This document shows positions 16,105 through 23,967 of a stretch of DNA of 64,000 nucleotides, piece after piece; the first letter of the stretch is position 1; every line of letters starts with the position of its first letter. Position numbers and translations under genes: made by a program. The stretch comes from an uncultured Collinsella sp. (GTDB taxonomy: Bacteria > Actinomycetota > Coriobacteriia > Coriobacteriales > Coriobacteriaceae). The DNA lies in the NCBI GenBank assembly GCA_900542085.1, contig UQMK01000004.1:55509-119508 (forward strand), in the 5' to 3' direction. The notes beneath the pieces are model-generated. The model saw nothing but the letters and a program-made list of their open reading frames with translations. It was not told the origin of the DNA and made no database searches.

Positions 16105-17424
16105 CTAACAGACTCGAGTCTTGCCGATCATGATGTTGAGGATCTCGACATCGGTATCTTTCATACCTACACGGCCCACGTAGCCCATGCTGGCGATTGT
16201 CTGCTCGACGGTATCCTGGATCAGGCCCTCACCGGCGCGGAAGCCGCGACCCTGCATGGCCATATCGTGACCCAGAATCGCCGCATCGACGGCAGCGGAA
16301 ATCTTGGCGGCACAGCTTGCCTTGGCGCCATCGCACACGATGCCGCCCACGTTACCGAGCGTGTTCGAGACCGTCGCGCCAATCTGCTCGCGCGTGCCAC
16401 CACACAGCCATGTAATCGCAGCGCCGGCGCCACACGCGGCGCAAATAGCACCGCAAAACGCCGAGAGCGCACCAATATAGCTCTTGATATGCACGGCGAT
16501 AAGATCGGACAGCATCACGGCGCGCACCAGGCGATCGTGGTCGCAGCGCAGGTACTCGGCATACTCCATAACGGGCAGTGCGCAGGTAATGCCCTGGTTG
16601 CCCGAGCCGCACACAATGGCGACCGGCAGCGCACAGCCGTTCATGCGGGCGTCGGACCCGGCGGCCGCACGAGCGCGGGCACGGCAGGCGACGTCATCGG
16701 CACGAGCACCCAGCAGCGTACGGCCGACCTCGGCGCCCCAAGCGTGCGCCAGGCCCTCGGCACTGATCGCACCGTTCAGCTCAATCTGGCGCTCAACGGC
16801 AGCGCGGGCGTCCTCAATGTCACCGTCCTCGATAAAGTCGATGATGGTCTCGATCGACATGGGCGTGTTGGCGCTATCTGCCGCGCGCTCGGCCACGACG
16901 CGCTCGGCGCAGGCGGCACACTCCCCCGCCGACTTGCCGCATACCGGAATACCGTCGAGCGTATGGCACGTGACATTAGTGTGGTGGTCGGTAATCTCGA
17001 CGACCGCGGTATGGCCCCCGGCTGTAGCAGTCACCTTGATGTAGAGGTTAGGCACACCCTCGACAAGCGACACATCGCAGTAGTCCGTATCAGCAAGCAG
17101 CTCGGCCACGCGGGCGCGATCCGCGTCATCGACACTCTCGAGCACCTCGAGCGCGCTCTTGGCGTCGCCGCCCACGGCACCCAGCACGGCCGCCGCTTCA
17201 ATACCGTGCATACCGCCCGAGTTGGGCACGGTCACGCTCTTAACGTTCTTGATGATGTTGCCCGAGCAGGCGACATCCATATGATCGGGTTCGCAACCGA
17301 GCGTCTGGCTCGCCAGCGCCGCTGCATAGGCAACGGCAATAGGCTCGGTGCAGCCGAGCGCACAGACAAGCTCGCGGTTCAAAACATCGCAAAACGCGGT
17401 ATCACGAAGGGAATCGGCAGACAT
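16105..17424 (-). CDS. L-cysteine desulfidase family protein (CyuA/YhaM, UPF0597)
   Basis: The 439-residue protein matches the CyuA/YhaM family, iron-sulfur enzymes that break down L-cysteine to pyruvate, ammonia and sulfide; the family is related to the serine dehydratase alpha chain. Visible motifs are LVCALGCTEPIAVAYAAALA (residues 19-38), NSGGMHGIEAAAVLGAV (67-83), IVCGSGNQGITCALPV (about 263-278) and GNVGGIVCDGAKASC (about 355-369), with conserved cysteines suited to cluster binding. The ATG at 17424 has GGAG about 6 nt upstream. The gene stands alone. Expression in anaerobes would fit an oxygen-sensitive cluster. Substrate is inferred from the family. Confidence 0.88.
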   Translation of the reverse strand: MSADSLRDTAFCDVLNRELVCALGCTEPIAVAYAAALASQTLGCEPDHMDVACSGNIIKNVKSVTVPNSGGMHGIEAAAVLGAVGGDAKSALEVLESVDDADRARVAELLADTDYCDVSLVEGVPNLYIKVTATAGGHTAVVEITDHHTNVTCHTLDGIPVCGKSAGECAACAERVVAERAADSANTPMSIETIIDFIEDGDIEDARAAVERQIELNGAISAEGLAHAWGAEVGRTLLGARADDVACRARARAAAGSDARMNGCALPVAIVCGSGNQGITCALPVMEYAEYLRCDHDRLVRAVMLSDLIAVHIKSYIGALSAFCGAICAACGAGAAITWLCGGTREQIGATVSNTLGNVGGIVCDGAKASCAAKISAAVDAAILGHDMAMQGRGFRAGEGLIQDTVEQTIASMGYVGRVGMKDTDVEILNIMIGKTRVC

Positions 17425-17695
17425 AGGTATCTCCTACTTGTATAACGGGCTGGACTCTCAAGAATAGTTAGCTCTTTTATTTGATAACAATGCATCAAAA
17501 ACCGCAACCATGGTTCCGACGGACGGCGTTCAAGCGCAATCTGACGGCATTCATTCATGCGAAGCCGGTCTTGTCGCATGCTAAAGCGTTTGACCAAAAA
17601 ACGCCCGAGCGTTTACGCAAAAGTCGCGCTATCATGCAGTCGAACGCGGTAAAACCTTTAGCAATTCCGCCGCACGGACCAGAGAGGAACCACTC

Positions 17696-18163
17696 ATGAA
17701 GATTGGTATCGGCAACGACCATGCCGCCGTCGAGCTCAAGAACATCATCTCCGAGCACCTGAAGGAGCGCGGCTGCGAGGTCGTGAACTTTGGCACCGAC
17801 ACCTCCGAGAGCTTTGACTACCCCATCGCCGGATACAAGGTGGGTAAGGCCGTTGCCAACGGCGACGTCGACCTGGGCATCCTCATCTGTGGCACCGGTG
17901 TCGGAATTAGCCTGGCTGCCAACAAGGTCGAGGGCGTACGCGCCGTCGTGTGCTCCGAACCCTTCAGCGCTAAGCTCTCGCGCATGCACAACAATACCAA
18001 CGTGCTCGCCTTTGGCGCCCGCGTCGTGGGCTCCGAGCTCGCCAAGATGATCGTCGACGAGTGGCTCGACGCCGAGTTTGAGGGCGGCCGCCACGAGCGT
18101 CGCGTTAACCTCCTCAACGAGATCGACCACACGCGCGGCCTCAAGGTCGTCGACGAGGCCTAA
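17696..18163 (+). CDS. rpiB: Ribose 5-phosphate isomerase B
   Basis: This 155-residue protein belongs to the RpiB/LacA/LacB family, which interconverts ribose 5-phosphate and ribulose 5-phosphate. The N-terminus MKIGIGNDHAAVELKNII carries the DHA motif, and GILICGTGVGISLAANKV (about 61-78) holds the catalytic cysteine and the anion-hole loop. The ATG at 17696 has AGAGAGGAA upstream. A clear terminator follows at 18191. A galactose-6-phosphate isomerase subunit is unlikely because no second subunit or tagatose gene is nearby. Confidence 0.92.
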   Translation: MKIGIGNDHAAVELKNIISEHLKERGCEVVNFGTDTSESFDYPIAGYKVGKAVANGDVDLGILICGTGVGISLAANKVEGVRAVVCSEPFSAKLSRMHNNTNVLAFGARVVGSELAKMIVDEWLDAEFEGGRHERRVNLLNEIDHTRGLKVVDEA

Positions 18164-18190
18164 AGACCTACAAAGCCATACGCTAACGCC

Positions 18191-18225
18191 AGCCCCCGCC
18201 CGGAAGAAACATCCGGACGGGGGCT
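18191..18225 (+). terminator. Rho-independent terminator of rpiB
   Basis: AGCCCCCGCCCGGA pairs with TCCGGACGGGGGCT (one mismatch) around a 7-nt loop, followed by CTTTAG. It lies 27 nt after the rpiB stop. Confidence 0.8.
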
Positions 18226-18273
18226 CTTTAGTAGATTTCTAAGCGGTTACCAAAAATCTACTGGAATAAAAAG

Positions 18274-18301
18274 GGCGCCGCGGATGGAATTCCGCGGCGC
18301 C
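18274..18301 (-). terminator. Rho-independent terminator of ndk
   Basis: GGCGCCGCGGA pairs perfectly with TCCGCGGCGCC; the minus strand continues CTTTTTATT. Confidence 0.85.
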
Positions 18302-18340
18302 AAAGCCACACGCTAACAGCTTTAAGGAGTCAAAGCTGGT

Positions 18341-18745
18341 TTAGCCAAAGAAGCGCTTGATCTCGATCTCGGCGTTCTCCAGGCAGTCGGAGCCGTGAAT
18401 CACGTTGGCGTTGACATCGACAGCGAAGTCGCCGCGAATGGTGCCGGGAGCAGCATCAAGCGGGTTGGTAGCACCCATAAGGGTGCGCATCTTGGAGACA
18501 GCGGAGAGACCGGAAACGACCATCTTGACGACCGGACCGCTCGTCATAAAGTCACAGAGACCGCCAAAGAAGGGCTTGTCGGCCAGATGGGCGTAGTGCT
18601 CCTCGACGGTAGCGCGCTCGAGCGTGGTCATCTCCATGCGCTCGATGACAAGGCCGCTACGCTCAATGCGAGCGACGATCTCGCCGATCTTACGGTCACG
18701 CACGGCGTCGGGCTTAATCATGATGAAGGTCTTCTCGATAGCCAT
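18341..18745 (-). CDS. ndk: Nucleoside diphosphate kinase
   Basis: This 134-residue enzyme transfers the gamma phosphate between nucleoside triphosphates and diphosphates. The N-terminus is AIEKTFIMIKPDAVRDRKIG, and the active-site histidine lies in NVIHGSDCLENAEIEIKRFF, where HGSDS is HGSDC here. The G(A/L)TNP segment is GATNPLDAAPGTIRGDFA. Length matches compact bacterial Ndk. The ATG at 18745 has AAAGG about 7 nt upstream; the longer open frame upstream contains the promoter. The gene is transcribed alone, from a promoter around 18809-18837 to the terminator at 18274. Confidence 0.95.
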   Translation of the reverse strand: MAIEKTFIMIKPDAVRDRKIGEIVARIERSGLVIERMEMTTLERATVEEHYAHLADKPFFGGLCDFMTSGPVVKMVVSGLSAVSKMRTLMGATNPLDAAPGTIRGDFAVDVNANVIHGSDCLENAEIEIKRFFG

Positions 18746-18808
18746 AAGGTAGCCTTTCAAGTAGGTTCGCGCGTGCCCAAGTCCCATTCCGGCACCCGCC
18801 TGGACTGC

Positions 18809-18837
18809 ATCGTAACAGAGTTTTAGCTGCAGTTAAA
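18809..18837 (-). promoter_or_regulatory. Probable ndk promoter
   Basis: On the minus strand TTTAAC (18832-18837), a 17-nt spacer and TACGAT (18809-18814) form a reasonable sigma-A promoter. The ndk start is about 57 nt downstream of the expected transcription start. Confidence 0.55.
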
Positions 18838-19050
18838 CAAAAAGCTGTTTATTGAAACGCTACAATTTATTAAAGCGCTCCATATGTGTCACTTCTGTTT
18901 CGAAGCCCGATTAGAGTACCATCCGACCGCGCATCAACCGCATCGAACCGAGCGGACGGTCGGTTGCCGCCCGTGAACGCACCCCCTTCACAACCTGCCC
19001 AAAGGTCCTACAGAAGTTCTCGACAAGCCCCTCCCCCATAGCAACAAAAT
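18838..19050. other. Intergenic stretch between ndk promoter and argH terminator
   Basis: No gene or recognisable RNA is seen. The part at 18840-18890 is AT rich and could contain further promoter elements for ndk. Confidence 0.4.
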
Positions 19051-19078
19051 ACGGGCGCCCGCAACAGCAGATGCCCGT
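19051..19078 (-). terminator. Probable terminator of argH
   Basis: ACGGGC/GCCCGT arms enclose a 16-nt loop on the minus strand and are followed by ATTTTG, 50 nt after the argH stop. Confidence 0.55.
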
Positions 19079-19130
19079 AAAAGCAAAAACGACTTATCAA
19101 TAAATGGCCAAAGCCGCTTCAGCCAAACCC

Positions 19131-20561
19131 TTACTTTGCCCCGTGGCCCATCTCGACGACCTTAGTCAGCGATCCAAACACGCCCTCGTCGGCCACGAGC
19201 TGCGCCTCGGCACGCTGCAGCTGCACGGCAACGGCGGCAGGAGCGGTGCCGCCCTCGGTCGTACGCGCGGCGACAATCGACGGGATGTCGAGCGCCTCGG
19301 TAATGTCGTGCTCAAAGAGCGGGCTCGCCTCCTGGAACACCTCAAACGGCAGGTCCTCAAGATTGCAGCCGCGCTTCTCACACATCAGGACCAGATGACC
19401 CACCACGGCATGTGCCTCGCGGAACGGCAGACCGCGCTTGGCCAGGTAATCGGCAACATCGGTGGCGGCAAGGTGCCCCACACCGCACTCGCGCGCCATG
19501 GCATCCTCGTTGACAGTCCAGGTCGAAATCATTCCGGCCATAACCGACAGGCACTGCATGAGCGTATAGGCAGTATCGAGGGCGCCCTCCTTGTCCTCCT
19601 GCAAGTCCTTGTTATAAGCGAGCGGCAAGCCCTTCATGGTCACGAGCAGCTGCACCAGGTTGCCATAGACTCGGCCGCTCTTGCCGCGGATAAGCTCGGC
19701 AAAGTCGGGATTCTTCTTCTGCGGCATGATGGACGAACCAGTGGAGTACGAGTCGGAAAGCGTGATAAAGCCAAATTCGGAGCTCGACCACAGCACGATC
19801 TCCTCGGAAAGGCGCGACAGGTGCATGGCCATGACGGAACCGGCGTAATGCAGATCGAGCAGGAAATCACGGTCGGAAACCGCATCGAGCGAGTTGGGAA
19901 TCACGCCCGCAAAGCCAAGTTCGGCAGCCGTCATCTGACGATCGAGCGGATAGCTCGTACCGGCAAGCGCGGCAGCGCCCAGTGGGCAGTTGTCGGCGGC
20001 GTCAAAGGCGGCCCGCAGGCGTGTAAAGTCGCGCGCGAACATCCAGGAATACGCCAGCAGATGATGCGACAGCAGCACGGGCTGAGCATGCTGCATGTGC
20101 GTGTAGCCCGGCAGAATCACCTTGTCATACTTTTTGGCCGCATCCACCAGCACATGGCGCAGTTCAAGATTGGCCTCCATGAGCTCCTTAGCCAGCGCCT
20201 TGACGCCCAGGCGCGTATCGGTCGCCACCTGGTCGTTGCGCGAACGCCCGGTATGCAGGCGCTTACCAGCCTCGCCGATGCGAAGCGTCAGCTCGCTCTC
20301 GATGGACATATGAATGTCCTCGTCGTTGATATCGAAGGTGAAGTTGCCGGCATCGATATCCTGTTCGATTGCGGTCAGACCCTCGGCAATCGCCTGCTCG
20401 TCCTCGGCGCTGATAATGCCCTGGGCCGCCAGCATCTTGGCATGTGCCTTAGATCCGGCGATATCCTGCTTATAGAGATGTTTGTCGACCGGCAGCGACG
20501 CGCCAAACTCCTGCGTGACCTCGGCCACGCCCGCCTCAAAACGACCGCCCCAAAGAGCCAT
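19131..20561 (-). CDS. argH: Argininosuccinate lyase
   Basis: This 476-residue enzyme cleaves argininosuccinate to arginine and fumarate, the last step of arginine synthesis. It has the superfamily signature GSSIMPQKKNPDFAEL (about 280-295), the N-terminal MALWGGRFEAGVAEVTQEFG and the THMQHAQPVLLSHHLLA segment with the catalytic histidine. The ATG at 20561 has AGGGG 8 nt upstream; earlier in-frame starts are unsupported. ArgG, the preceding step, is encoded 520 bp upstream on the same strand, but a terminator-like hairpin and a small gene lie between them. Confidence 0.95.
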   Translation of the reverse strand: MALWGGRFEAGVAEVTQEFGASLPVDKHLYKQDIAGSKAHAKMLAAQGIISAEDEQAIAEGLTAIEQDIDAGNFTFDINDEDIHMSIESELTLRIGEAGKRLHTGRSRNDQVATDTRLGVKALAKELMEANLELRHVLVDAAKKYDKVILPGYTHMQHAQPVLLSHHLLAYSWMFARDFTRLRAAFDAADNCPLGAAALAGTSYPLDRQMTAAELGFAGVIPNSLDAVSDRDFLLDLHYAGSVMAMHLSRLSEEIVLWSSSEFGFITLSDSYSTGSSIMPQKKNPDFAELIRGKSGRVYGNLVQLLVTMKGLPLAYNKDLQEDKEGALDTAYTLMQCLSVMAGMISTWTVNEDAMARECGVGHLAATDVADYLAKRGLPFREAHAVVGHLVLMCEKRGCNLEDLPFEVFQEASPLFEHDITEALDIPSIVAARTTEGGTAPAAVAVQLQRAEAQLVADEGVFGSLTKVVEMGHGAK

Positions 20562-20679
20562 GGAACCGTCCCCTTTCATCAAATACCAAAACAAGCGCCC
20601 AAAGCAATGCGCCCTGTCGCTAAAGCGATTTATCAACCGCTAGTTTTACACATTCCCCACCGTGCGCGGGGCCATGTAG

Positions 20680-20850
20680 CTAATTTGTAAAGAAGTGACG
20701 CGCCATGCACTTGGCGCCCAACGTCTCCCTCCGGATGTTGCCCTGCGAACCATCGATCCAGGCCTTCAGGCTCATAGGAACGTCCTCGACCTTTGCAACA
20801 TCGAACTCGGGCGCGAGGGCAAGTAAAGCATGCGCGATAGCATGGAACAT
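20680..20850 (-). CDS. Small 56-residue protein, function unknown
   Basis: A short open frame not longer than 56 codons begins at ATG 20850, preceded by GAGGAG about 8 nt upstream. It reads MFHAIAHALLALAPEFDVAK, continues VEDVPMSLKAWIDGSQGNIR and ends RRETLGAKCMARHFFTN. The composition is like that of a real soluble protein, with a helical N-terminus and a single cysteine. I do not recognise it. It lies between argG and argH on the same strand, after the hairpin at 20901-20930, so it may have its own transcript or be co-transcribed with argH. Support comes from the strong ribosome site and codon use; no homologue could be checked. Confidence 0.6.
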   Translation of the reverse strand: MFHAIAHALLALAPEFDVAKVEDVPMSLKAWIDGSQGNIRRETLGAKCMARHFFTN

Positions 20851-20900
20851 AATGGATACTCCTCATATATATAGGCGCAGAGCCGCCAAATTGATAGAAG

Positions 20901-20930
20901 GAGCCCCGCCGGACAACCCCGGCGGGGCTC
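20901..20930 (-). terminator. GC-rich hairpin after argG, probable terminator
   Basis: GAGCCCCGCCGG pairs perfectly with CCGGCGGGGCTC. The minus strand continues CTTCTATC, a weak T tail. It is 150 nt after the argG stop and upstream of the small gene at 20680-20850. Confidence 0.6.
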
Positions 20931-21083
20931 GGACTCAGCCGCAGACGCGGCATCATATATGCGGGCGGAACGTAGGGGCCACCGATGTTAAGAAGTGTCA
21001 GCAAGCATAACGAAAGGTAGGGACCCCGTGCGCCCGTTATGTATCACGCGGATGGGCCGCGCGGATACCAAGGGAAGGAAGGC

Positions 21084-22310
21084 TTAAGCCTGAACGGCAG
21101 CGGAGCTGGGACCCTGGACCTTAGCCCACGTCTTGAGCGACAGCGTATCGATCTCGATAAAGCCGGCGCTGGCCTTCTCGTCAAACGTGGTGTCGCGGTC
21201 GTAGGTGGCCAGACCGTAGTCATAGAGGCTGAAGGGGCTCTTGCGGCCGACGACATGGCAGTTGCCCTTAAAGAACTTCAGACGGACGGTGCCGGTCACG
21301 AACTTCTGGGTGTCGGCCATAAAGGCGTCGAGCGCGTTTTTGAGTGGGCTGTACCACTGGCCGTTGTACACGGCGGTGGCCCAATCCTGCTCGAGCTTAA
21401 TCTTAGTCTTGAGCAGGTCGCCCTCAACGCAAATGTCCTCGAGTGCCTTATGGGCGGTAATGAGCGTCAGGGCGCCGGGAACCTCATAGCACTCGCGGCT
21501 CTTGAGGCCCACCAGACGATCCTCGACCAGGTCGAGACGGCCAAAGCCGTTGTCGCCCGCAATCTTATTGAGGGCGATGACGATCTCGGAGAGCTTCATC
21601 TTCTTGCCGTCGACGGCGACGGGCTTGCCGACCTCAAACTCAATCTCGGTATACGTCGGGGTGTCGGGCGTGTCCTCGGGATTCTTGGTCATAACCCAGG
21701 CGTCGTCGAGCGGCTCATTCCAGGGGTCCTCCAGGTGGCCACACTCAATGGCACGACCCCACAGGTTGTCGTCGATGGAATAGGGGTTGTCGTTGGCACC
21801 CTCGGGAACCGGCACGTTGTGGGCGTGGGCATAGGCGACCTCGTCGGGACGGCACTTCAGATCCCACTCGCGAACGGGGGCGATAACCTTGAGCTCGGGG
21901 TCGAGGGCCTTGACCGCAGCCTCAAAACGAACCTGGTCGTTACCCTTGCCGGTGCAGCCGTGGGCGACGTAGGTCGCGCCAAACTCGTGAGCGACCTCGA
22001 CAAGCTTCTTGGCGAGCAGCGGGCGAGACAGGGCGGAGAGCAGCGGGTACTTGTTCTCGTACATGGAATTTGCGGCGATGGCCTTAGTCAGGAACTCATC
22101 GGAGAACTCGTCGCGCAGGTCGAGCACCTGGCAATCGAGAACGCCCAGGTCGAGCGCCTTCTGCTTCTTGGCATCCAGGCCGGTCTCCTCCTGGCCCACG
22201 TTGCCGCAGACGCAAACGACATCGAGATTCTTCTCGTCCTGGAGCCACTTGACACATACGGATGTATCAAGACCACCGGAATATGCGAGAACGACTTTTT
22301 CCTTGCTCAT
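21084..22310 (-). CDS. argG: Argininosuccinate synthase
   Basis: This 408-residue enzyme joins citrulline and aspartate using ATP. The N-terminal ATP pyrophosphatase loop is VVLAYSGGLDTSVCVKWL (residues 6-23). Other family segments are YVAHGCTGKGNDQVRFE (about 118-134), NLWGRAIECGHLEDPWNEP and the substrate-binding GRLDLVEDRLVGLKSRE. Length is normal. The ATG at 22310 has AAGGA 7 nt upstream. No clear ArgR box was recognised in the upstream AT-rich spacer. It belongs with argH as the last two steps of arginine synthesis. Confidence 0.96.
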   Translation of the reverse strand: MSKEKVVLAYSGGLDTSVCVKWLQDEKNLDVVCVCGNVGQEETGLDAKKQKALDLGVLDCQVLDLRDEFSDEFLTKAIAANSMYENKYPLLSALSRPLLAKKLVEVAHEFGATYVAHGCTGKGNDQVRFEAAVKALDPELKVIAPVREWDLKCRPDEVAYAHAHNVPVPEGANDNPYSIDDNLWGRAIECGHLEDPWNEPLDDAWVMTKNPEDTPDTPTYTEIEFEVGKPVAVDGKKMKLSEIVIALNKIAGDNGFGRLDLVEDRLVGLKSRECYEVPGALTLITAHKALEDICVEGDLLKTKIKLEQDWATAVYNGQWYSPLKNALDAFMADTQKFVTGTVRLKFFKGNCHVVGRKSPFSLYDYGLATYDRDTTFDEKASAGFIEIDTLSLKTWAKVQGPSSAAVQA

Positions 22311-22864
22311 GGCTGTTTCCTTTCGCCCTTGGTAGCTAGTTAGAACATCGGTCAGTTGCAAGTCATTTCAAGGTCATATACCGTGCAATATCAGGTTAAA
22401 TAGCAAAAATCAGCACATACATGCCCTAGAAACATGCAGCAATGTCGTGCTAAAACCCAACGACCTCAAAATGACTCTGTTGAGGCAATTCGCCCCATGC
22501 GGACAGAGACGATTGTTATCGTCGTCGGGAAATTGCGCGCTGGCGTCGGATGGCATTGTCTGCAGTAGTGATGATCTTTACGAACTGCATCTGCCTCTCC
22601 TTTCACCTATCGCCGGGCGCAATTCTTATATCGTAAACGGTACCTTTTCCTCGGTAAACGGTTGTTTTTCCGTCTCCGTTTTCGATGGTCGCTATATTAC
22701 GCTAAAGTGCCTGCTGTACAAGCGACAAATTCATATTTCTGAAAAGTTTTTTCATTACTTTGTGAATGAAGATGCAAACGCGCGCCAATCCTGCGAAAAT
22801 ACGCCTGACTACGAGTTGATGGTTATAACGTCTGAAACAATTTCGAAACGAAAGGCTCGCTTTT
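22311..22864. other. 554-bp spacer between argG and Cof-type HAD gene
   Basis: The stretch is clearly lower in GC than the genes around it and has no well-supported gene. An open frame of 152 codons at 22447-22905 runs out of frame into the next gene, has no family features or ribosome site, and looks spurious. The region probably holds divergent promoters. The sequence GTAAACGG occurs twice about 20 nt apart (near 22635 and 22655). Confidence 0.5.
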
Positions 22865-23692
22865 ATGCAAACTTACGAATCGGACGCCAATATCGGAAAC
22901 ATTAAGCTCATCGCCGTCGACATGGACAAGACACTGCTGACCGACGAGCGCGTGCTGCCGCAAGGCCTTGACGAACGCCTGGACAAGCTCGCCGAAGCCG
23001 GCATCGTATTCTGCCCCGCCAGCGGACGTCCCGCCCCCAAGCTCGAAGAGATGTTCGAGGGCATCAAGAACCGCCTCGCCTTTTGTCCCGACAACGGCGC
23101 ATGCGTGATCTATCGTGGCAGCTATATCTATAAGAGCATTATCGACGTGGAGCTGTACCAGCAGGTCTTGAGCCGCGCCTCGGAGGATCCTCGCGCTGTC
23201 CCCGTCCTGTGCTGCTTCGACGAGTTCTACGTGCTTGCCCGCGACCATCAATACCACGACGAGATCAGCGTCTACTACAACACAATCAACTACGTCGACA
23301 GCTTTGAGGGCATTGATATCGAGTCCAACAAGATCTCGATCTTCTTCCCCGCCTACGATGCCGAGCCCGCATTCCGCGAGACCTATAGCCCCGAGTTCTC
23401 GGACAAGCTCTACGTCACCAACGCCGGGCGCGAGTGGATCGACTTCATGAACTTGGGCGTCGACAAGGGCGCCGGCGTCGCGCACCTGTGCGAGCACCTG
23501 GACATCGATATCGCCGACGCCGCCGCCGTGGGCGATACGTACAACGATATCCCCATGCTGGAGCGCGTCGGACATAGCTTTATCGTGGACAATGCCGAGG
23601 AGCACATGAACGCGCATGCCAAATGGCGCATTCCGAGCAACAACGACGGGGGCGTACTGACGCTCATCGACGCCATCTTGGCGGCTCGTTAA
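22865..23692 (+). CDS. Cof-type HAD-IIB family hydrolase
   Basis: This 275-residue protein is a HAD phosphatase of the Cof/YidA type with a C2 alpha/beta cap. Motif I is LIAVDMDKTLLTDE (about residues 14-27), motif II CPASGRP (about 56), motif III is the lysine in GVDKGAGVAHL, and motif IV is AAVGDTYNDIPMLERVG. The family dephosphorylates sugar phosphates or cofactors such as FMN; the substrate here is unknown. The ATG at 22865 has GAAAGG 9 nt upstream. It is followed by a very long inverted repeat and a terminator. Confidence 0.88.
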   Translation: MQTYESDANIGNIKLIAVDMDKTLLTDERVLPQGLDERLDKLAEAGIVFCPASGRPAPKLEEMFEGIKNRLAFCPDNGACVIYRGSYIYKSIIDVELYQQVLSRASEDPRAVPVLCCFDEFYVLARDHQYHDEISVYYNTINYVDSFEGIDIESNKISIFFPAYDAEPAFRETYSPEFSDKLYVTNAGREWIDFMNLGVDKGAGVAHLCEHLDIDIADAAAVGDTYNDIPMLERVGHSFIVDNAEEHMNAHAKWRIPSNNDGGVLTLIDAILAAR

Positions 23693-23704
23693 CGTTGCTC
23701 GTCG

Positions 23705-23832
23705 GACCTGACCGGGCGAGGCGGGTAAGTTTTTCGTTCGGTCAGGTCCTGGGCTCGCTCGGAAAGCACATTAAGTGCTTTCCGGCTCGTGCGGAATCTA
23801 CGAAAAACTTACCCGCCTCGCCCGGCCAGGTC
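23705..23832. repeat. Very long inverted repeat (33-bp arms) with inner hairpin
   Basis: The left arm at 23705-23737 begins GACCTGACCGGGCGAGGCGG. The right arm at 23800-23832 is its complement with a single G-T type mismatch. The 62-nt centre contains a second perfect hairpin, GGAAAGCAC/GTGCTTTCC around ATTAA (23761-23783). It lies between convergent Cof-HAD and polA genes. It is too long for an ordinary terminator and has no T run. Confidence 0.75.
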
Positions 23833-23899
23833 CTAGGTTTACTTGCTTGCCGCCGAGATGGAGTCTTGGCATCTAGATACTTGGCTGATTTTTTGGAAT

Positions 23900-23933
23900 G
23901 AAGGGGGCTCCTTGTTGGCAAGGAGCCCCCTTC
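23900..23933 (+). terminator. Strong hairpin terminator between Cof-HAD and polA
   Basis: GAAGGGGGCTCCTTG and CAAGGAGCCCCCTTC pair perfectly around TTGG, with TGCTTTT following on the plus strand. It probably stops plus-strand transcription before polA. Confidence 0.8.
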
Positions 23934-23967
23934 TGCTTTTAGCTACTTTGGGGTTGTTGGTACGTCT

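Noticed and set aside
22311..22450. ArgR operator upstream of argG
   Set aside because: Only loose AT-rich similarity is visible, with no convincing paired ARG boxes.
22447..22905. Open frame of 152 codons before the Cof-HAD gene
   Set aside because: It overlaps the true HAD start in another frame, has no ribosome site or recognisable domain, and lies in an AT-rich spacer.
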